A DNA stretch of 6,736 nt from CAZDDW01 sp964480695 (GTDB lineage Bacteria > Patescibacteriota > Patescibacteriia > UBA9934 > CAZDDW01), in assembly GCA_964480695.1 (NCBI GenBank), contig CAYZPO010000059.1, positions 1 to 6,736 of the forward strand, given 5' to 3'. The stretch's first letter is position 1. The number at the start of each line of letters is the position of its first letter. The notes under the pieces were generated by a model. That model did no database searches, was not told where the DNA came from, and saw only the letters and a program-made list of their open reading frames with translations. Both the position numbers and the translations under genes were made by a program. Positions 1 to 5,291 of this stretch are shown here, in pieces.

Positions 1-512
1 GTATATTGCACCCCGAAATTAACCGCGTCTGTGCGTTCGCTCATCCAAACGTCCAAATGATAGTGGTATCGTGTGTTCATGCGGTCCTCAACAATAAAAA
101 CCTTGTCTCCATACAGTTCGGGTAATCGCACGCGAGCCCCAATCGGCAAAAAGTTAGCTGCCACAACACCGTCGCGCACACGGGTATTAGAAGCAGTGAT
201 AAATGGGGTCGAGTCACATTGCCAAACATCAGATGAGTAGGCTGTAATCGGAACCTCGATAAAGTGTCGGGGTTCAGCCAGCTCGGCTTGAGGTAGTTCG
301 CCGTGATCGCGCCAACGGTTGGCCAAAGCGTCTAATCGCAGTCTCATCTCAACCGCCTGTACACTGTCGATTTGAACCGGTGGCTCTAGCTCAGCAAAAG
401 CGATCACTGGCAACGAAAAACTGGTCATGCCCACAGAAGACACAACAACTAGCAACAGCTTAATTGTGTTGCGCTTAAGAAAGTCTTTAATTTTTTCTAG
501 CTTTTGCATCAT
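1..512 (-). CDS. Secreted 3D-domain (RlpA/MltA-like double-psi beta-barrel) protein, 3' end off the window
   Basis: I translated this frame by hand; it is open from the ATG at 512-510 to the left edge (170 codons seen), so the C-terminus is missing. A second ATG follows at once (509-507) and could be the real start. Residues 1-16 are Lys/Arg-rich, 17-40 are a hydrophobic signal peptide, and cleavage after the Ala-Phe-Ala at 38-40 is plausible, so the protein should be exported. Residues about 87-170 match the 3D domain: a CDSTPFITAS block (99-108), GVVAANFLPIGARV (115-128), VEDRMN (141-146) and DVWM (154-157). The three aspartates that name the domain are D100, D143 and D154. Related folds occur in the lytic transglycosylase MltA and in YabE/YocH-type cell-wall proteins, so a peptidoglycan-acting role is likely but not shown; MltA-like catalysis is inference. 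The visible domain is nearly complete, so probably only a few to some tens of residues are lost. It is divergent from the PBP gene, has a consensus promoter, and lacks a Shine-Dalgarno sequence. Confidence 0.85.
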   Translation of the reverse strand, partial: MMQKLEKIKDFLKRNTIKLLLVVVSSVGMTSFSLPVIAFAELEPPVQIDSVQAVEMRLRLDALANRWRDHGELPQAELAEPRHFIEVPITAYSSDVWQCDSTPFITASNTRVRDGVVAANFLPIGARVRLPELYGDKVFIVEDRMNTRYHYHLDVWMSERTDAVNFGVQY

Positions 513-524
513 AAAACAAAAAGT

Positions 525-539
525 GTCCGTTCCCCGGAC
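525..539 (-). promoter_or_regulatory. GC hairpin in the 5' leader of the 3D-domain gene
   Basis: A 5-bp stem GTCCG/CGGAC with a 5-base loop begins about three bases after the predicted transcription start and ends 12 bases before the first ATG. It is followed by a short T-rich run on the minus strand (ACTTTTTGTTTT), so it faintly resembles an attenuator, but the stem is short. It sits where a Shine-Dalgarno sequence would be expected, and none is present. It may be a 5' stabilising hairpin; its function is inferred. Confidence 0.45.
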
Positions 540-548
540 GCTGAATAA

Positions 549-577
549 AGTATATCACATTTTAGCTTATTTGTCAA
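549..577 (-). promoter_or_regulatory. Sigma70-type promoter of the 3D-domain gene
   Basis: On the minus strand a perfect -35 TTGACA (577-572) is followed by a 17-base spacer and TATACT (554-549), one base from the -10 consensus. The expected start is near 542, giving a leader of about 30 bases before the ATG at 512. It is the strongest promoter in the window by consensus and lies in the 137-base divergent region shared with the PBP gene. Confidence 0.85.
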
Positions 578-587
578 TAGTTTGAGC

Positions 588-616
588 TTGAATAAAAACT
601 GAAATTAAGGTAGTCT
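588..616 (+). promoter_or_regulatory. Possible promoter of the PBP gene
   Basis: TTGAAT (588-593), a 17-base spacer and TAGTCT (611-616) keep the key T1, A2 and T6 of a -10 box but are otherwise weak. The predicted start is near A623, three bases before the leader hairpin. An alternative -35, TTGAGC (582-587), with the same spacing would use a poorer -10 (TTAAGG). Confidence is modest because both boxes are far from consensus. Confidence 0.45.
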
Positions 617-625
617 GAGGGCATA

Positions 626-641
626 CCCGGCGGTTGCCGGG
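626..641 (+). promoter_or_regulatory. GC hairpin directly upstream of the PBP start codon
   Basis: A perfect 6-bp stem, CCCGGC and GCCGGG, encloses the loop GGTT and ends 8 bases before the ATG at 650. No Shine-Dalgarno sequence lies between the hairpin and the start; the nearest AAGG (607-610) is about 40 bases away. The stem occupies the position of a ribosome binding site, so it may affect translation initiation or protect the mRNA 5' end. It mirrors the hairpin in the divergent gene's leader. Confidence 0.5.
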
Positions 642-649
642 CAAGCTTT

Positions 650-3265
650 ATGGCCTATCAACAAAGACGGGTGCGACCGAATCGACCTGTTCGACGGCGT
701 TACACCAAGAAAAAACCTTATTTCAAAAAGCTGCGCCGCTGGCTCAAAAAACAGAAGCGCAAAGACCTGGGCAAAAACCTGTTTCTTTTGGCGGCAGCGC
801 TATTTGTGTTGGGAACAATTTTTACTTTAGGTATTTTTGCTTGGGCTGCCCGTGACCTGCCAAATCCGGATGAGTTGATCGAGCGTAACGTGATTCAGTC
901 AACCAAAATTTATGATCGTACTGGTGAGCACCTATTATATGAAATTCACGGCGACAAAAATCGCACCATGGTTGAGCTGGAAAATATTCCCCAAACCCTA
1001 ATCGATGCCACCATTACTGTTGAAGACCAGCAATTCTACAAACACTCTGGTTTTAACCCGGTTCGAATTTTTGAAGGCGTTGTCTTTGGAACTCTGTTCC
1101 GAGGAAGGGCCACTGGTGGTTCCACTATTACTCAGCAGTTTGTAAAAAATGCGGTCTTGACCAACGAGCGTCGCATCAGCCGTAAGATCAAAGAGTTGGT
1201 TCTGTCAATCGAGCTAGAGCGCCGTTTTAGTAAAGACGAGATTCTGCAAATGTATTTCAACGAAATCCCGTATGGTTCTACCAACTACGGCTGTGAGTCT
1301 GCGGCTCAGGCCTACTTTGATAAATCAGTGACTGAAATAACTCTGGCTGAGGCAGCAACCTTAGCTGCTCTACCTAAGGCCCCGAGCCGGTATCTGAACA
1401 ACCCAGACCTACTGGATGACCGACGCGATCTGATTCTCCAAATGATGGTGGGCGAGGAATACATCACCCAAGACGAGGCCGATGTTGCCATAGATGAGAT
1501 AGTTGAAATTCAAGAAAACGTTTCTAANNNNNNNNNNNNNNNNNNNNNNNNNNNNNNNNNNNNNNNNNNNNNNNNNNNNNNNNNNNNNNNNNNNNNNNNN
1601 NNNNNNNNNNNNNNNNNNNNNNNNNNNGGACCAGTTACTTTGCGCACTGCGCTTCAAGGATCTTTGAACATCCCAGCCGTGAAAACTGTTTATATGGTCG
1701 GAACCGAGGACGCAATCGATTTTGCTGAGGCTGTTGGCTACACAACCTTGGAGGATCGCTCGCGCTTTGGTCTTTCTGTGGTTCTTGGTGGAGCAGAGGT
1801 TGAATTGCTTGAACATGTTAACGCCTATGCCGCGTTTGCCAACGAGGGCACTCACTACGAGCCGGTGTCGATTCTCAAAGTTGAAGACGCTGACGGTGAA
1901 ACTTTGGAAGAATGGAAAGAGGAGCGAGGTACCGAAGCCATGGACACTAACATCGCTCGCATGATCACTAACGTCCTATCAGACAATGCCGCTCGAACCT
2001 ATGTTTTTGGAGCAAGTAGTTATTTGCAGCTGGGTGATCGACCCGTGGCTGCCAAGACTGGAACCACCAACGACTATCGTGACGCCTGGCTCATCGGATA
2101 CACCCCGTCGCTGGCCGCTGGTGTCTGGGCTGGAAATAATGATAACAGTGAGATGGTGCGCGGGGCAGGGGGGTCTACTGCGGCCGGACCGATCTGGAAT
2201 GATTTCATGCGTCAAGCTTTGGCTGACACTGCCATTGAATCATTCACGGCCCCAGAAATTCCGACTACTGGCCAAGCCATCTTAGACGGACAGCTCCCAG
2301 AAACCACAGTCATTATCGACCGGGCCTCAGGCAAGCTAGCCACAGACTACACCCCATTGTCTTATCGCCAAGAAACCACTTACGCCGAGTATCACAACTC
2401 TTTGCATTATATTGATCGAGACGACCCGCTGGGAGGGGCTCCGGGTAACCCAGATAGCGATCCAATGTACGAGCCGTGGGAAAATGCGGTCCTGGATTGG
2501 ATCGAGCGCCAGCAAGAGGAAACTGGCGTAGTAATTGTTCAAGGCGAACCACCAACCGAGTACGACGACCTACATGTGCCAGGCAACTTTCCTGAAATCT
2601 CCATCACTTCTCCAGGCTCAGGCGAAACCTTGGAATCGCGCAACGTTGAGTTGTCAGTCGAAGCCAGTGCGGCCCGTGGTGTGTCTCGAATTGAATACTA
2701 TATCGACGACCTGTATCTAACTGCGGACACCTCGTCCCCGTTCTCCACACATGTTCTATTACCAAACACTATCAGCCGCGGTGAACATGCCCTCAAGGCC
2801 GTGGCTTACGACGACATCGACAATTCGGCCAGCGAAACCATCACCATCGATTTACAGGCCGACGCCGCTGACGTCTCAATCGAGTTCCGCTCACCAAACA
2901 ACAGCCAAACTATTGACCCGATTGAACCAACGTTCTCGGTTGTTCTGGAATTACAGAACCCGACCGACTACAGTTCGGTCTCACTTTACAGTGAGGCCGT
3001 GGGCAGTGGATCAAAACTCATGGCCGGAACTGTAACCAGCCCAACCTCGCCATTCATCACTTTTGACTGGGCTCTTCCTGCAGCAGGCCAGTATGTTTTA
3101 TCAGCCCGAGCCAACTCTTTGGTCGGAGCAGATCTAGAAACCCTGGGTATCCTGGTCTGGGTTAGTGATTATGTACCAGGGCCAACCGAGGAGCCAACAG
3201 AAGAAGGTGAGGAGGGAGAAGAACCAGAACCCGAGCCCCCACCAAACCTAAACCCGTTTGAGTAG
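650..3265 (+). CDS. Class A penicillin-binding protein (PBP1A type): glycosyltransferase plus transpeptidase, with C-terminal Ig-like domains; interrupted by an assembly gap
   Basis: This membrane-anchored enzyme polymerises lipid II into glycan strands and cross-links the stem peptides. The Lys/Arg-rich residues 1-42 are cytoplasmic and 43-67 form the single membrane anchor. The glycosyltransferase domain (about 85-250) has EDQQFYKHSGF with catalytic E125, GGSTITQQ (156-163), the RKIKEL block (178-183) and ILQMYFNEIPYG (198-209). The transpeptidase domain shows the SxN motif as SLN (338-340) and KTGT (469-472); the SxxK serine motif is not visible because it falls in the N block. Residues about 645-736 and 740-840 look like two Ig-like beta-sandwiches, and 841-871 is a Pro/Glu-rich acidic tail. 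The start is fixed by an in-frame TAG at 611 with no other ATG between. The stop is TAG, followed by a strong terminator. The frame across the gap cannot be trusted, since N blocks of 100 are usually placeholders; the true protein is probably near 1,000 residues. Likely names are pbpA, ponA or mrcA, but none is certain. Confidence 0.95.
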   Translation: MAYQQRRVRPNRPVRRRYTKKKPYFKKLRRWLKKQKRKDLGKNLFLLAAALFVLGTIFTLGIFAWAARDLPNPDELIERNVIQSTKIYDRTGEHLLYEIHGDKNRTMVELENIPQTLIDATITVEDQQFYKHSGFNPVRIFEGVVFGTLFRGRATGGSTITQQFVKNAVLTNERRISRKIKELVLSIELERRFSKDEILQMYFNEIPYGSTNYGCESAAQAYFDKSVTEITLAEAATLAALPKAPSRYLNNPDLLDDRRDLILQMMVGEEYITQDEADVAIDEIVEIQENVSXXXXXXXXXXXXXXXXXXXXXXXXXXXXXXXXXXGPVTLRTALQGSLNIPAVKTVYMVGTEDAIDFAEAVGYTTLEDRSRFGLSVVLGGAEVELLEHVNAYAAFANEGTHYEPVSILKVEDADGETLEEWKEERGTEAMDTNIARMITNVLSDNAARTYVFGASSYLQLGDRPVAAKTGTTNDYRDAWLIGYTPSLAAGVWAGNNDNSEMVRGAGGSTAAGPIWNDFMRQALADTAIESFTAPEIPTTGQAILDGQLPETTVIIDRASGKLATDYTPLSYRQETTYAEYHNSLHYIDRDDPLGGAPGNPDSDPMYEPWENAVLDWIERQQEETGVVIVQGEPPTEYDDLHVPGNFPEISITSPGSGETLESRNVELSVEASAARGVSRIEYYIDDLYLTADTSSPFSTHVLLPNTISRGEHALKAVAYDDIDNSASETITIDLQADAADVSIEFRSPNNSQTIDPIEPTFSVVLELQNPTDYSSVSLYSEAVGSGSKLMAGTVTSPTSPFITFDWALPAAGQYVLSARANSLVGADLETLGILVWVSDYVPGPTEEPTEEGEEGEEPEPEPPPNLNPFE
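1528..1627. other. Assembly gap of 100 N within the PBP gene
   Basis: Exactly 100 undetermined bases, a conventional scaffold-gap length rather than a measured size. The flanks happen to join in frame. The sequence before it ends just after the glycosyltransferase domain, and the sequence after it resumes at GPVTLRTAL, shortly before the SxN motif. The missing part should contain the linker, the first part of the transpeptidase domain and the catalytic SxxK motif. Confidence 0.97.
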
Positions 3266-3268
3266 CAA

Positions 3269-3301
3269 AAAAACGACCTAGCCGCCGGCTAGGTCGTTTT
3301 T
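3269..3301 (+). terminator. Rho-independent terminator of the PBP gene
   Basis: An 11-bp perfect stem (3273-3283 with 3287-3297) with a GCC loop is extended by an A5/T5 pair and ends in a T run (3297-3301). It starts 3 bases after the TAG stop. The A run on the other side means it could also stop transcription arriving on the minus strand. Confidence 0.92.
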
Positions 3302-3302
3302 A

Positions 3303-3330
3303 AAAAGTAAGGGCCCCGCAGGCAGGGCCC
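3303..3330 (-). terminator. Probable terminator of the small orphan gene
   Basis: On the minus strand a GGGCCC/GGGCCC stem (3330-3325 with 3316-3311) and 8-base loop is followed by TTACTTTTT (3310-3302). It lies about 43 bases after the TAG at 3375-3373. The T run is broken by AC, so it is somewhat weaker than the neighbouring PBP terminator, which would catch read-through. Confidence 0.65.
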
Positions 3331-3372
3331 ACGAGGCAAGTTGAAAAGTATGACCGATTGTTGTCCCTGGAG

Positions 3373-3768
3373 CTACTCCTCGCCGAGAAGCTGGTGCGCC
3401 AGGTTGTCGGTGATGAAGGCCCTGGCCTTGGGAACGGCCTCGATCCCGGAAAGAAGGTCCAGCTCGCCTGAGGTCCTAGACCAAACCACGACGCGCTTGT
3501 CCGGGTACTCGGCCTTGATTCGGTTGGCCTGCTCGACCAGCCCCCTGGAAGCCAGGATAACCACGTCCGGACTCTGCCAATCGCGCAAAATCCTCTCGAG
3601 CGATTCCCGGTCGCCTCCGGCAACGGACACCAGCCCATTGACGCGACGCTGTCCGCTGCGATCGCGGGCGTTCGTAAGCAGCTTGATCATTTCACGACAA
3701 GTCCACTTGGCCATCTCGTCAGAAACACTTCCGTAGCCCTGCCACACCACCAGAACAAAGACGTCCAC
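3373..3768 (-). CDS. Small protein of unknown function, 131 residues, possible degenerate receiver-like alpha/beta fold
   Basis: I do not recognise the family. The frame starts with GTG (3768-3766) and ends in TAG. The start is supported by a Shine-Dalgarno run AGGGGG (3779-3774) five bases upstream and by a promoter just before it. The protein is soluble, with no signal peptide or membrane segment. It has a hydrophobic first strand (DVFVLVVW, 2-9), a basic Arg-rich stretch (35-42), a strand PDVVILAS (67-74), a helix about 76-88, a strand KRVVVWSRT (91-99) and a final FITDNLAHQLL (118-128). This order recalls the second half of a response-regulator receiver domain, but the phosphoacceptor aspartate position reads Ala-Ser and the conserved lysine near FI is absent, so any link is tentative. 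Sampled lines are about 60-63% GC, higher than dnaA. It is flanked by terminators and forms its own unit. Overlapping frames on the plus strand (3341-3736) have no such signals. Confidence 0.75.
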   Translation of the reverse strand: MDVFVLVVWQGYGSVSDEMAKWTCREMIKLLTNARDRSGQRRVNGLVSVAGGDRESLERILRDWQSPDVVILASRGLVEQANRIKAEYPDKRVVVWSRTSGELDLLSGIEAVPKARAFITDNLAHQLLGEE

Positions 3769-3773
3769 TGCAG

Positions 3774-3779
3774 CCCCCT
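3774..3779 (-). promoter_or_regulatory. Shine-Dalgarno site of the orphan gene
   Basis: AGGGGG on the minus strand, five bases (CTGCA) before the GTG start. It decides the start codon, and it is the only convincing Shine-Dalgarno sequence before any gene in the window. Confidence 0.75.
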
Positions 3780-3797
3780 TTCGTTTTGTGTGCTCAA

Positions 3798-3826
3798 ACC
3801 CTAGCCCAAAAAGCCGCCCGTGTCAA
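3798..3826 (-). promoter_or_regulatory. Promoter of the orphan gene
   Basis: A perfect -35 TTGACA (3826-3821), a 17-base spacer and TAGGGT (3803-3798), which keeps T1, A2 and T6 of the -10 box. The predicted start near 3791 leaves a leader of about 22 bases carrying the Shine-Dalgarno site. It lies just after the dnaN terminator, so the gene is transcribed independently of dnaN. Confidence 0.75.
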
Positions 3827-3834
3827 GCCACAAC

Positions 3835-3868
3835 AAAAACCACTCCAGAACTGTCTGGAGTGGTTTTT
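3835..3868 (-). terminator. Terminator after dnaN
   Basis: A perfect 15-bp stem (3835-3849 with 3854-3868), including its A5/T5 ends, closed by a 4-base loop (ACTG). Read on the minus strand it ends in a T run and lies 29 bases after the dnaN stop. It is symmetrical, so it could work in both directions. Confidence 0.92.
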
Positions 3869-3897
3869 GAAATTTGGAGCTTGTCTTTTAGTGCTTG

Positions 3898-5037
3898 CTA
3901 TTGCTTAATCGGCATGATGATGTACTGATACCCTTCTTCGCCTTGTGGGGTTAGCAAGCACGGGTTGGCTCCGTCAATGGCCCGGAACAAAACCTTGTCC
4001 GTAGACAGAGCATTAAGTCCGTCAAGTAAATATCGATAGTTAACCGTGACCGCGGCCTCGTCGCCAGACACATCACCAAGACACACAGCCGTGTTTTCTC
4101 CTTTAGTCGCGTCCGCACCAGCCACCACAACCCGACCTTCAGCCGGAACAATCTTTAAACCAACATCAAACAGCCCGGTTCGGGAAAACAGGCTGGCGGT
4201 TTTAACCGCTTTGATAAACTCAGCCCGACCCAGCACGGCCTCTGATCGAAAATCTTTAGGAATAATTTGAGTATAATCAGGATACTCGCCCTCAACCGTA
4301 CGTGAGGTTAGCTCAGCCGAACCAAAAGTAAACACAGCCTGGTTCTCTGCCAACTGAATTGTGGCTTGCTCGGGCGCTTCGGCTCCGTCTTTAAACAAAG
4401 ACAGAGTGCGGGCCACCTCAGCCAGGGCTCGGGCCGGCACAATTGCAGCAACAGAGGCTCCGGCCGGAGCAGAAACCAAAGGCAGCGTGCTCTCAGCCAA
4501 ACGATAGCTATCTGTAGCTGCCAGAACTAGCTCACCCTTTCCGCTCTCAATCTCTCGAAACTGGACTGAGACCCCGGAAAGCTCTGGGCGGGACTCATTG
4601 CTGGCCACAGCAAACAACACGCGAGCCAGGGCCACACGAAGCGCCTCAGCTGGAACAACAAAAGAGCCGCCCCCAGCAGCCGGAGGAACCAAAGGAAACT
4701 CAGACGCAGCCAGGCCCTTTATCTTGGTTTTGTTGTCGCCACAGCTAATTGACAGCTCGTCGGCTGTACCCACAACCTCTACGGCCTCGTTTGATAATAA
4801 AGAAACATAGTCAAAGAACAGTTTTGCTGGAACAGTAATTTCCCCCTCTTCTTCCACCTTTCCTCGCACCGAGCACGCGGCTGCGGTTTCTAGGTTGGTG
4901 GTGGTCAGTCTCAACGACCCGCCCTCGGTCTTGATTAGCACGTTATTCAGGATTGGTAGGTTGGTGTTTTTCCCTGCCAGCCCACCAGTAATTGCTAGTC
5001 CTTGGTGCAGGTTGTCTCGTGTACACGACAGCTTCAT
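3898..5037 (-). CDS. dnaN: DNA polymerase III beta subunit (sliding clamp)
   Basis: DnaN dimerises into a ring around DNA and tethers the replicative polymerase and other clamp-binding proteins. The 379-residue length is normal for the family. Three repeated clamp domains are expected at about 1-118, 125-245 and 250-379. Recognisable family positions are TNLE (47-50), GLAASEFPLVP (108-118), ATDSYRLAE (174-182), EGEYPDYTQIIP (249-260), NYRYLLDGLNAL (333-344) and the C-terminal YIIMPIKQ, which corresponds to the usual MPM(R) end that lines the peptide-binding pocket. The ATG at 5037-5035 gives the typical MKLSCTRDNL N-terminus. No Shine-Dalgarno sequence precedes it; the upstream bases are the AT-rich part of the origin. 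It follows dnaA on the same strand after 259 bases, the common bacterial order. It ends in TAG and is followed by a strong terminator. No internal defect is visible. Confidence 0.98.
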   Translation of the reverse strand: MKLSCTRDNLHQGLAITGGLAGKNTNLPILNNVLIKTEGGSLRLTTTNLETAAACSVRGKVEEEGEITVPAKLFFDYVSLLSNEAVEVVGTADELSISCGDNKTKIKGLAASEFPLVPPAAGGGSFVVPAEALRVALARVLFAVASNESRPELSGVSVQFREIESGKGELVLAATDSYRLAESTLPLVSAPAGASVAAIVPARALAEVARTLSLFKDGAEAPEQATIQLAENQAVFTFGSAELTSRTVEGEYPDYTQIIPKDFRSEAVLGRAEFIKAVKTASLFSRTGLFDVGLKIVPAEGRVVVAGADATKGENTAVCLGDVSGDEAAVTVNYRYLLDGLNALSTDKVLFRAIDGANPCLLTPQGEEGYQYIIMPIKQ

Positions 5038-5069
5038 AGTGATTAGATAAATACTTTCTTTATTGTTTA
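5038..5069. other. AT-rich tract, candidate DNA unwinding element
   Basis: A strongly AT-rich run lies directly beyond the trinucleotide repeat and reaches the dnaN start codon. In a Bacillus-type origin this is where the duplex first melts. It also forms the dnaN leader, so a dnaN promoter may overlap it; a weak candidate is TTTCCA (5095-5090), an 18-base spacer and TATAAA (5071-5066). Confidence 0.55.
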
Positions 5070-5084
5070 TAGTTGTAGTAGTAG
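5070..5084 (+). promoter_or_regulatory. DnaA-trio-like repeat
   Basis: The plus strand reads TAG TTG TAG TAG TAG, that is 3'-GAT repeats when read away from the DnaA boxes. Four of five units are exact. A GGC spacer (5085-5087) separates it from the boxes. This matches the described DnaA-trio element, to which a DnaA filament binds on one strand during opening. Assignment is by pattern and position only. Confidence 0.6.
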
Positions 5085-5087
5085 GGC

Positions 5088-5105
5088 TGTGGAAAGGGTT
5101 GATAA
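5088..5105 (-). promoter_or_regulatory. Two abutting DnaA boxes
   Basis: On the minus strand TTATCAACC (5105-5097) and CTTTCCACA (5096-5088) lie end to end in the same orientation; each matches 7 of 9 bases of TTATCCACA. They sit three bases from the TAG-trinucleotide run and point towards the AT-rich tract. Tandem boxes at this place are what loads DnaA onto single-stranded DNA in origins of the Bacillus type. Confidence 0.65.
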
Positions 5106-5130
5106 GTTGCTTTCAGCCCCGTTTTTTCAG

Positions 5131-5150
5131 GCCCGCCCCTGTTGGCGAGC
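5131..5150 (-). repeat. Hairpin in the dnaA-dnaN spacer
   Basis: On the minus strand GCTCGCC (5150-5144) pairs with GGCGGGC (5137-5131) over a 6-base loop, seven pairs with one G-T wobble. The wobble becomes a mismatch on the plus strand, which favours an RNA hairpin in dnaA-dnaN transcripts. No T run follows, so it is not an obvious terminator. Confidence 0.4.
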
Positions 5151-5160
5151 TGTTCCTTTT

Positions 5161-5182
5161 TCTGTTGGTTGTCTGTTGGTTG
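5161..5182. repeat. Exact 11-bp tandem repeat
   Basis: TCTGTTGGTTG occurs twice in a row (5161-5171 and 5172-5182), and the following TTGTGGG partly continues the pattern. It may be an iteron-like protein site within oriC or simple replication slippage. Confidence 0.8.
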
Positions 5183-5186
5183 TTGT

Positions 5187-5213
5187 GGGCCCCGCCGTCC
5201 GCCGTCCGCCGCG
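5187..5213. repeat. GC-rich heptamer repeat with G-quadruplex potential on the minus strand
   Basis: GCCGTCC occurs twice in tandem (5194-5200, 5201-5207) and is followed by a partial third copy GCCG (5208-5211). On the minus strand this gives regularly spaced GG pairs with loops of one or two bases, ending in GGGG. The outer GGGCC and GGCCC (5187-5191 with 5214-5218) can also pair. It contrasts sharply with the AT-rich tract about 120 bases away. Confidence 0.7.
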
Positions 5214-5274
5214 CGGCCCTTTTCCCCGGCCGCTGCCCTGCTTCTCAACACCCCTTTCCTCCAGAAACCCACGG

Positions 5275-5291
5275 ACAAGCCCACAGCTTGT
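5275..5291 (-). repeat. Hairpin immediately after dnaA
   Basis: ACAAGC (5275-5280) and GCTTGT (5286-5291) form a 6-bp stem with loop CCACA, starting six bases beyond the dnaA stop. There is no T run on the minus strand, so it is at best a weak terminator or mRNA 3' structure. Confidence 0.4.

Noticed and set aside
1409..1855. A 148-codon minus-strand frame crossing the N block
   Set aside because: It stays open only because of the undetermined bases and is antisense to a clear PBP.
3300..3638. A 112-codon minus-strand frame overlapping the orphan gene in another frame
   Set aside because: It runs through the GGGCCC terminator, is Trp/Ser/Pro/Arg-rich, and has no start signals.
3341..3736. 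A 131-codon plus-strand frame opposite the orphan gene
   Set aside because: No promoter or ribosome binding site, and a Ser/Arg/Cys-rich composition typical of antisense shadows; the minus-strand frame has a promoter, Shine-Dalgarno site and terminator.
5131..5157. Hairpin followed by a T run on the plus strand, as a plus-strand terminator
   Set aside because: On the plus strand the stem contains a C-A mismatch, the T run starts several bases too late, and no plus-strand gene precedes it.
5070..5182. CRISPR-like or iteron array in the dnaA-dnaN spacer
   Set aside because: The repeats are 3, 7 and 11 bases long, few in number and without regular spacers, so they do not form a CRISPR array or a classical iteron set.
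5060..5284. A 74-codon minus-strand frame filling the dnaA-dnaN spacer
   Set aside because: It is made of the tandem repeats and the TAG/CTA trinucleotide run (giving Gln-, Arg- and Tyr-rich low complexity), lacks a ribosome binding site, and overlaps the origin elements.
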